Positions 39,039 to 44,277 of a DNA stretch of 46,910 nt are shown one piece after another. The notes under the pieces are model-generated. The model saw nothing but the letters and a program-made list of their open reading frames with translations. It did no database searches and had not been told where the DNA came from. How positions within the stretch are numbered: the stretch's first letter is position 1; each line of letters starts with the position of its first letter. The stretch lies in IMG/VR virus record IMGVR_UViG_3300009093_000065, positions 1 through 46,910 of that record. One strand, written 5' to 3'. This stretch comes from a virus. The translations under genes and the position numbers were made by a program.

Positions 39039-39402
39039 AATGGCGAACGAAGATTTCGAGATACCAATCGAGGATTCGCAATCCGTAGATGTTAGTGCCG
39101 CGCTTGAATTGGAAGCGTTTGAATCGGGGAGTCTAACTCCTCAACAGGTTCATGCGGATTGGCGACTGAGATTTTGGTTACGAACAGTTTTCTTCTTTTT
39201 TGCCCTGCTGATCAATCTTTGGTGGGATTGGAATGTTCGGTGCATGATGTGGCAGTCGGGACGAGAGGGAACCGGGTTTCACCTGAGCGATAAAGTCATC
39301 ATCGCCCTTCTCACGAGTTCCATTGCTAATTTCCTAGCACTTCTGACAATCATTGCGAATCACCTCTTCCAAAAACAGCCCAAGAAACTAAGCCCTCAGT
39401 AA
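39022..39402 (+). CDS. Two-TM protein, candidate Panacea-neutralised toxin, 126 aa
   Basis: An acidic soluble N-terminus of about 45 residues, then membrane helices at about 51-70 (FWLRTVFFFFALLINLWWDW) and 91-113 (KVIIALLTSSIANFLALLTI), and a short basic tail. No family recognised. Starting inside the Panacea gene, it is probably its partner. Membrane-damaging toxins are known among Panacea partners. The alternative start at 39040 (MANEDFEIP) is possible; neither has a good ribosome site, which fits translational coupling. Ends 15 nt inside the convergent transposase gene. Confidence 0.65.
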   Translation: MVHATKMANEDFEIPIEDSQSVDVSAALELEAFESGSLTPQQVHADWRLRFWLRTVFFFFALLINLWWDWNVRCMMWQSGREGTGFHLSDKVIIALLTSSIANFLALLTIIANHLFQKQPKKLSPQ

Positions 39403-40209
39403 TCCTACAAGCTCTTCCATTTTCCAAACGTGTCCCGCTAGTCCGGCTTCCATCGCGGGTGTCACACGCAGACTCTGATGGATTCGGCAGTAGTTGTAGT
39501 GCATGTAGTGGAGCGCAACCGCAGCTTCGTGATTTTCATACTTCTTTGAGTGGGCGTTTGTAAGCCGCGTAAACCGGCGAATGCTCATTCTCATGGTGAG
39601 ATTCTGACGCTCAACGAACGATGTGCTGATGTGCTTAGGGTCGGGATTGCCCATCAGCACGGCGGTCTGCGTACCGATGCACTCGCCGGGGCTGTATCTT
39701 GTATCGAAGGAATCGTTGCCGTACAGCTTTATCAGCATCGCGTAGTCGATATCCGCGCCAAACACGCCCTCAACCGCATCGCCATACATCTTGAGGCCAT
39801 CAGTTGTGAGTTGAATCCGCGACTCGATCCGCGAAGCAATGTCCTCCATAAACATCTTTGCCCAGCGCGGGCCGCGCTGGCCTACCAAATAGCTCACCAT
39901 GAGCTTTGAATCGGCGTCGATTGCCGTCCACGTCCAAACATCGCCCCAGCCCTGAGCCATCTTCTCTTCGCTGGTGTTCTTCATCTTCGCGCCAACGAAG
40001 CTCCAAATCTCATCGCACTGTACTCGCTTGCAATGCAGGCCGCGCACATTCGCATCGTGATAGGCATAGCAGGCCCGCCCTAAATCGCCGAGGAGCTTTA
40101 GGACTGTAGGCTTTGAAACGCCCGTCATGCGGCAAGTGGCATTGATGCCCATGCCCTCCACCAGAGCCGCTACAACCTTTACTCGCTCGGAAGTCTCAAG
40201 CCGATTCAT
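39388..40209 (-). CDS. IS1-type transposase, 273 aa, without visible element ends
   Basis: N-terminal HTH (GINATCRMTGVSKPTVLKLL), then a DDE core: CDEIWSF (D66), LTTDGLKMY (D137) and STSFVERQN (E200), with the typical close CRIHQSLRVTPAMEAGL. This subgroup is annotated as IS1-family-like. Intact and uninterrupted. No terminal inverted repeats or target duplication are seen around it; its stop overlaps the neighbouring membrane-protein gene. It may be an old insertion that lost its ends or a captured gene. Leaderless promoter upstream. Confidence 0.85.
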   Translation of the reverse strand: MNRLETSERVKVVAALVEGMGINATCRMTGVSKPTVLKLLGDLGRACYAYHDANVRGLHCKRVQCDEIWSFVGAKMKNTSEEKMAQGWGDVWTWTAIDADSKLMVSYLVGQRGPRWAKMFMEDIASRIESRIQLTTDGLKMYGDAVEGVFGADIDYAMLIKLYGNDSFDTRYSPGECIGTQTAVLMGNPDPKHISTSFVERQNLTMRMSIRRFTRLTNAHSKKYENHEAAVALHYMHYNYCRIHQSLRVTPAMEAGLAGHVWKMEELVGLLRA

Positions 40210-40216
40210 ACTTTAC

Positions 40217-40245
40217 ATTATGCTTGATGGATTAATCGGTGTCAA
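40217..40245 (-). promoter_or_regulatory. Promoter for the transposase (leaderless)
   Basis: On the minus strand: -35 TTGACA (40245-40240), 17-nt spacer, -10 CATAAT (40222-40217), 7 nt to the ATG at 40209. No ribosome site. Confidence 0.75.
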
Positions 40246-40284
40246 TATCCTGTACCGGGATTTCCACAGAAAAGTTAATCCATC
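40226..40284. repeat. 10-bp inverted repeat at the transposase promoter
   Basis: GATGGATTAA (40226-40235) and TTAATCCATC (40275-40284). One arm lies inside the promoter spacer, the other upstream, so a bound protein could loop out or block the promoter. It may alternatively be a remnant of an element end. Confidence 0.6.
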
Positions 40285-40319
40285 CTAAAGCGATGGGGGA
40301 ATTGATTAAGGTATAGTGA

Positions 40320-40490
40320 AACACGACCCCGTCCCTCTGGCTTCCGAGTCAATTGGGATTGGGCGTGTGTGGTAACCAACCTCAGGATGGTCAGATATGG
40401 TACGGAAAATACCAGATCACGCTGCCTAGGGCAGCGTGGGTAACCCTGAGTGGCTGGGGCGTATTAGGAGTACGCCTCGGCCCTCAGTAT
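40320..40490 (+). ncRNA. Structured leader RNA with alternative pairings
   Basis: Three hairpins: TGGTA/TACCA (40398-40414), a perfect 9-bp stem CACGCTGCC/GGCAGCGTG with 3-nt loop (40418-40438), and a long stem at 40446-40487 with loop TTAGGAG. CTCAGG at 40381-40386 can pair with CCTGAG at 40445-40450, closing a three-way junction. The same 3' arm is also the base of the long hairpin (with CTCAG 40483-40487), so the two forms exclude each other. Located just before the gene at 40509. A riboswitch- or protein-controlled leader is possible; no known class recognised. Confidence 0.5.
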
Positions 40491-40508
40491 AGAACGGGAG
40501 GGAACGAA

Positions 40509-40994
40509 ATGGCAACCGATTATCGTGAGGTTCTGGCGGAATTGCGAGCGGAAGAGGCTCGCCTAGAATCCGACCTAGAGGCAATTCGGGCAATGATTCC
40601 CGGTGCCGAGGTGATGGTGCGGAGAATGGCAACCGCAACCATTGACCTGTTTTCTGCCCCAAAGGCCCCAAGCTGGGGACGCCCGTTCGCTGGTATGGGC
40701 ATCCGGCAAGCAATAATCCGCCTATTAGCTGGTAGCGATAGGCCCATGATGCCATCGGACATTACGCGGCGACTCATCGAAGGCGGAGTCGAAACGAAGG
40801 CGGCGGACTTCTCTGGAAACGTCAGCTCGACGCTCACTCAGATGCGGCAGGATGAGATCGTAGACCGCGTAGAAGATGGATGGACACTAATGCACAGGCC
40901 CGATGCTCACGGTAATCCGCCCATGAATGTTTCTGCGACTAGCCCCGCTTGGATTGCGATTTCCAACGCGCTTCGGCAGCAGCCCGCGCAATAG
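40509..40994 (+). CDS. Coiled-coil plus winged-helix protein, 161 aa
   Basis: N-terminal coiled coil (DYREVLAELRAEEARLESDL), then a winged-helix-like module (GIRQAIIRLLAGSDRPMMPS, DITRRLIEGG, STLTQMRQDEIVDRVEDGW). It resembles proteins that sense or bind DNA in small regulators. GGGAGGGAACGAA precedes the ATG. Expression is presumably controlled by the structured leader. Function unknown. Confidence 0.65.
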   Translation: MATDYREVLAELRAEEARLESDLEAIRAMIPGAEVMVRRMATATIDLFSAPKAPSWGRPFAGMGIRQAIIRLLAGSDRPMMPSDITRRLIEGGVETKAADFSGNVSSTLTQMRQDEIVDRVEDGWTLMHRPDAHGNPPMNVSATSPAWIAISNALRQQPAQ

Positions 40995-41127
40995 CAGTCC
41001 GCTTCTCAGGACTCAACGCCTCAGCCCTCGCCGTGCCTCTCTTGGCCGCGCGAGGGTTTGGCTTTTTAACTGGCTTCTCGCCTATCGACTGCAAGAACAC
41101 GTCGTAGGCTTTCTGGTTCACATCCAT
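40939..41127 (-). CDS. Small basic protein, 62 aa
   Basis: C-terminal motif ARAEALSPEKRTAIARAAAE ending in ARWKSQ belongs to a widespread type of short basic sequence (A-L-S-P-E-K-R-x-x-I-A-R-x-A-A-x-x-R-W) of unknown function in bacteria and phages. Convergent with, and overlapping by 56 nt, the gene at 40509. A weak promoter with ATG 6 nt from its -10 (GATGAT) is possible. Confidence 0.65.
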   Translation of the reverse strand: MDVNQKAYDVFLQSIGEKPVKKPNPRAAKRGTARAEALSPEKRTAIARAAAEARWKSQSKRG

Positions 41128-41208
41128 GCGCTAATCATCGCGCCTTATCCGGTTTGCCGCAAGCCGTGTGGAAAAGCAAACTTTACCAGTGCCGGCGGAA
41201 GCTAGAAC

Positions 41209-41237
41209 TTGACTCCTGCATCACTGTTTCATATACT
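41209..41237 (+). promoter_or_regulatory. Strong promoter of the tRNA operon
   Basis: -35 TTGACT (41209-41214), 17-nt spacer, -10 TATACT (41232-41237). The leader ORF starts 7 nt after the -10 box. Confidence 0.85.
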
Positions 41238-41244
41238 GCTGCCT

Positions 41245-41310
41245 ATGAGGTTCATCGTCATCAACACGCCACCGACCACCGGCACAGGAGCCGCGCGAGG
41301 GCGTGTCTGA
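41245..41310 (+). CDS. Candidate attenuator leader peptide, 21 aa
   Basis: ATG at the predicted transcription start; codes MRFIVINTPPTTGTG, then AARGRV and TGA. Of 21 codons nine are for Thr, Pro or Gly (plus the CCA, ACA and GGA codons read exactly by the three downstream tRNAs). No other role is apparent. GAGGGCG near its end (41297-41303) is complementary to the 5' arm of the downstream terminator with one bulged A. A short leaderless ORF between promoter and terminator is the layout of peptide attenuators. Confidence 0.5.
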   Translation: MRFIVINTPPTTGTGAARGRV

Positions 41311-41325
41311 ATCTCTAAGGAGATT
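41310..41325 (+). promoter_or_regulatory. Short hairpin between leader ORF and terminator
   Basis: AATCTC-TAAG-GAGATT, perfect 6-bp stem starting at the last base of the leader stop codon. It may pause RNA polymerase, as pause hairpins do in attenuators. Confidence 0.5.
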
Positions 41326-41335
41326 AGGTATAGCG

Positions 41336-41360
41336 ACCCTCCCAAATCGGGAGGGTTTTT
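41336..41360 (+). terminator. Intrinsic terminator in front of tRNA-Pro (attenuator)
   Basis: Perfect 8-bp stem ACCCTCCC/GGGAGGGT with a 5-nt loop, followed by TTTTT. The tRNA-Pro gene starts 6 nt later, leaving no room for another promoter, so the tRNAs must be made by read-through. Confidence 0.9.
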
Positions 41361-41365
41361 AGTTT

Positions 41366-41443
41366 CGGTATGTAGCGCAGCCGGGTCAGCGCACTCCGCT
41401 TGGGACGGAGGGGCCGGTGGTTCAAATCCATCCATACCGACCA
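41366..41443 (+). tRNA. tRNA-Pro(UGG)
   Basis: 78 nt with CCA. Acceptor CGGTATG/CATACCG, D-stem GCGC/GCGC, anticodon stem CTCCG/CGGAG with loop CTTGGGA (anticodon TGG at 41401-41403), T-arm GGTGG-TTCAAAT-CCATC. First C1-G72 pair is typical of bacterial tRNA-Pro. Confidence 0.93.
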
Positions 41444-41508
41444 ATTCGGGAGATAGTGTAAAGCGGCCAGAACCCAGAGCCTATACGGACGGACGGGTAT
41501 CGACACAT

Positions 41509-41646
41509 AACGGACAAGAGCCGTTGATGCGAGTATGGCAGACTCGCTCTCTCGACCAAGTTTGCAGGGCCGCCCGAAAGGGCGCAGTCCGAACCTAAGG
41601 AAACAGCCGCGAGTAATCAGAGGGGACTGGCGCGGTGGCCCTGCAA
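41509..41646 (+). ncRNA. Structured spacer RNA between tRNAs
   Basis: The 212-nt spacer between tRNA-Pro and tRNA-Thr has no gene but holds ordered stems: AACGG/CCGTT (41509-41525), GCGAGT/ACTCGC (41529-41547), CGCCC-GAAA-GGGCG (41571-41584), a 10-bp long-range stem TTGCAGGGCC/GGCCCTGCAA (41562-41571 with 41637-41646) and, nested in it, GCGCAGTCC with GGACTGGCGC (one bulge). The GAAA hairpin and the nested stem are alternatives. A small regulatory RNA, processing signal or ribozyme is possible. Confidence 0.45.
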
Positions 41647-41655
41647 TTCAGTTAT

Positions 41656-41731
41656 GCTGGTGTAGCTCAGACAGTAGAGCTGCGGTCTTGTAAACCGCCG
41701 GTCGTGGGTGCAACTCCTACCACCAGCCCCA
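41656..41731 (+). tRNA. tRNA-Thr(UGU)
   Basis: 76 nt with CCA. Acceptor GCTGGTG/CACCAGC, D-stem GCTC/GAGC, anticodon stem GCGGT/ACCGC with loop CTTGTAA (anticodon TGT at 41689-41691). The discriminator base is C, where A is more usual. Confidence 0.9.
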
Positions 41732-41735
41732 ATTT

Positions 41736-41809
41736 GCAGGTGTCGTCCAACGGTAGGGCCTCAGTCTTCCAAACTGATGATCGCGGTTCGAGTCCGCGCA
41801 CCCGCTCCA
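41736..41809 (+). tRNA. tRNA-Gly(UCC)
   Basis: 74 nt with CCA. Acceptor GCAGGTG/CACCCGC with one A-C mismatch, anticodon stem TCAGT/ACTGA with loop CTTCCAA (anticodon TCC at 41768-41770), T-arm GCGG-TTCGAGT-CCGC. It starts 4 nt after tRNA-Thr and ends 1 nt before the convergent tail gene's stop. Confidence 0.9.
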
Positions 41810-41810
41810 A

Positions 41811-43934
41811 CTACTGAATCACCACGCTCCCCGAAACTGTCACTCCCCCGCCCACGCTGGTAGAGGTGGGTGCTGGGGTTGAACCGAACTCATACATGCC
41901 GATGGCTGGCGGAATCAGGAAGGGCGCATTGGCGTAATCGTTCGCTGGCCCAGAGGTGATCCCGTTGCCTCGCGCCGGACTGCTGGACGTGAGCATGGGA
42001 TTTATGGCGTTGACATCGCTCTGCGCCACCAATAGAGGATCGCCGCACTGGTAGTTCGTTTCATGGCCATTCTGTGGGCAGGTAGAGCTACGCATCGTGT
42101 TCCAAAGGTTGTAGCTGATGTTGGAGCCAGCGTTGGCGAATGGGTCTTCACCTTGGAAGAAGAAGCCAGCGGGGAGGGTTCCGCTGTTGCCGGGATCTGG
42201 GGCACCCTTCGAGATATTGTCCTTGAAAATCAGATGTTCGGTTCCGTCGCAGAATCCCGTACAGGAGATGTCATACATGGTGCTGGCATAGCCTATTGAG
42301 GTGTTATGCACGATGGTCGTCGTGTGGCCGTTGCTTAGGGAGATGGCCCATTGGTCGGGGCCGCCCCGGCAGAGGTCGCCATTCACTTGTAGTCCAGCAT
42401 TCCATCCCGAAGGATTCAGTGTCAGCGGGAACGAGCCTCCGATCCCCATAAAGCGGCAGTTGCCATCGGAAAAGTTCAGCTCTGCCGTTGTATCGGCCAC
42501 GCCGCCAATCTTGAAAGTCTGGCCCATGTTTCCTTCGGCCCAATTTGCGATGATGTTCACGATCTGCGTGCGCAGCGGGTCGTCGCTCAGATGGGTCATA
42601 TCGAAACCATCCTGCGTATTCCAGCGCGAGAAAGAATTGCTGATGCTGAAAGTAACGTCACCCGCTGCGATCAGCACAAACCCGTCGCCTTGGCCTCCGG
42701 TGTTCTGCGCGTAGCAGTAGCGGTACCCGTCAGCGTCCGTGCCGATAGAAGACGGAGATGATGAGGTGTTGACCTCTACGCAGCCATTGAATTCAGTGCG
42801 GATATTGTTGAACGTAACCGTTCCAACACTCTCGCAGGAGGTTCCGCAGCCGCCGCCGTCCGAGTCCCAGCCCGTTCCGCCGTTGCCCCTGAGAAAGATA
42901 TTGTTCGCCGTGAAGGTGTCACCGGGATTCTGATTGAGATGGCTGCCGATCACTCCGGTGTAGGCGATGCCATGCGCTCCAATATCGTTTAGCTCCGTAT
43001 TGCTTGGCCCCTGGTTATGGTTTTTCTGCAATATCAGGCCGTAGACCGTGAAGTTGTTGCTGTTGCCGCAGTGTCCTTGAGGCACTTCGACACCGGACTC
43101 AGAAGCATCTGCAACCGTACCGGAAGCAAAGCCATTCACCGTGAAGGTCGAGCCGGAAATCGAGGCAATCTGGAAAGTGCCGTTGAATATCCCGCCGCCG
43201 TTCGTTGTGCCGGTGATGATGACCCACTGATTCACGAGCGGAGTTTGTCCGAAGGTAGGAGAGAAGGTGTAGGTCGCCACCGTCCCAGACTTAGAGGTGT
43301 GGGTGATGGCGTTCTGGCCGTCGCCTTGGCCCGTGCAGGAGTCAGGCTGCGTGAGGTCGAAGCCCTGCATGTCAAACCAGTTCACTCCCTGGATGGCAAA
43401 GAGGTAGTACGGCCCCGCCGCCGCCTTGAACACGGTAGGATTCTTGAGGTTCGAGCCGTCTGACTGATGGCATCCCGTTCCAAGTAAGACGCAGTATCCC
43501 AGCCATTTGGTGTGCGCTCCGCTTGAACCGTTGGGAGGCGATATAGGAAGGGTGCAATCAGGCACCGATCCGCTTCCGAAACACTGACGGAAGTTCAACG
43601 CGAACCAATCCGTCCCAAATCCGTTGTTTCCTTGGCCGATGGCGTAAGGCCCCGCATCAGCGAACTGGACGGTATCGCCGCCAAGGTAGTCCGTCCGCCA
43701 TGTCGCGTTAGTAAGGCCGGTCTGTAGCAGCCAGAACGGATGAGATAGAGCGCAGGGCTGGCCCGATCCTGTTCCCGGATACGCCGCGTTGGTGTGGCCG
43801 GTGCATTGAGTCGCAGTGCCGCCGTCCAAGCGGATATACCACGTCTGAGGGGAAGTGGCGTGAACGGTCACTGGCTTACGAAGGCTTAGTGCGATGCACA
43901 AGATTAGAGCGAGCGAGATGAGTAGTTTCTTCAC
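41811..43934 (-). CDS. Secreted-type beta-helix surface or tail protein, 707 aa
   Basis: An N-terminal Sec-like signal (KKLLISLALILCIALSLRKP and on to VHA), then a long protein with repeated Asn/Gly/Thr-rich strands characteristic of right-handed beta-helices (GNSNNFTVYGLILQKNHNQG, TFNNIRTEFNGCVEVN). It opens with a Cys-containing segment (YIRLDGGTATQCTGHTN) and has about 20 Cys in all, unusual for a cytoplasmically assembled virion protein and consistent with disulfides after export. May be a polysaccharide-binding or cleaving protein. It overlaps its upstream neighbour by 4 nt. Confidence 0.7.
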   Translation of the reverse strand: MKKLLISLALILCIALSLRKPVTVHATSPQTWYIRLDGGTATQCTGHTNAAYPGTGSGQPCALSHPFWLLQTGLTNATWRTDYLGGDTVQFADAGPYAIGQGNNGFGTDWFALNFRQCFGSGSVPDCTLPISPPNGSSGAHTKWLGYCVLLGTGCHQSDGSNLKNPTVFKAAAGPYYLFAIQGVNWFDMQGFDLTQPDSCTGQGDGQNAITHTSKSGTVATYTFSPTFGQTPLVNQWVIITGTTNGGGIFNGTFQIASISGSTFTVNGFASGTVADASESGVEVPQGHCGNSNNFTVYGLILQKNHNQGPSNTELNDIGAHGIAYTGVIGSHLNQNPGDTFTANNIFLRGNGGTGWDSDGGGCGTSCESVGTVTFNNIRTEFNGCVEVNTSSSPSSIGTDADGYRYCYAQNTGGQGDGFVLIAAGDVTFSISNSFSRWNTQDGFDMTHLSDDPLRTQIVNIIANWAEGNMGQTFKIGGVADTTAELNFSDGNCRFMGIGGSFPLTLNPSGWNAGLQVNGDLCRGGPDQWAISLSNGHTTTIVHNTSIGYASTMYDISCTGFCDGTEHLIFKDNISKGAPDPGNSGTLPAGFFFQGEDPFANAGSNISYNLWNTMRSSTCPQNGHETNYQCGDPLLVAQSDVNAINPMLTSSSPARGNGITSGPANDYANAPFLIPPAIGMYEFGSTPAPTSTSVGGGVTVSGSVVIQ

Positions 43935-44269
43935 GGCTTCACCAGTTGAATCGTGCCAATCGTGACCGAGCCGCCATTGATGAAAACCTGCTGCAACTGC
44001 TGTGCCTGCTCCGGCGTGAGAGTGATCGTGAAGTTTAGATTCGTTCCGCTGAGGTTCACTGATGCTGTTATTTGTGCCGTCGCTCCCACCACCACGGCGT
44101 CATAGGCCGGGAAGCTGAACTTGCATGTGCCGCCGTTTTTGGGAACCGTGCAACTCGCAGACTGAGCATTGATGTGCGCCGTGCCGCTCACCTTGGAAGC
44201 AGGCACGCTCGCCGTCTGCGCCATCAGCGCGGGAGAGAGCAGGAAGAGGAAGAAGGAGGCAAATCGCAT
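43931..44269 (-). CDS. Small exported or fibre-associated protein, 112 aa
   Basis: Begins with a signal-like stretch (MRFASFFLFLLSPALMAQ) and a mature beta-rich domain with two Cys (CTVPKNGGTC). Ends with TLTPEQAQQLQQVFINGGSV, a helix followed by strands. Start at 44269 has AGGAG 5 nt upstream. It sits between two large spike-like genes and could be an assembly partner or cap for them. Confidence 0.65.
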   Translation of the reverse strand: MRFASFFLFLLSPALMAQTASVPASKVSGTAHINAQSASCTVPKNGGTCKFSFPAYDAVVVGATAQITASVNLSGTNLNFTITLTPEQAQQLQQVFINGGSVTIGTIQLVKP

Positions 44270-44277
44270 CAATGCTC

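Noticed and set aside
39360-40320. Terminal inverted repeats of the transposase element
   Set aside because: The sequences upstream of the transposase (40226-40320) have no matching inverted copy near 39360-39400; the 10-bp repeat is confined to one side.
41229-41444. 71-aa minus-strand frame with GMDGFEPPAPPSQ
   Set aside because: It is the antisense of tRNA-Pro and the leader region; this FEPP-type peptide is a well-known false gene opposite tRNAs.
41444-41655. Group I intron or extra tRNA in the tRNA spacer
   Set aside because: The flanking tRNAs are both complete, and no tRNA T-loop signature or clear intron core could be found in the spacer.
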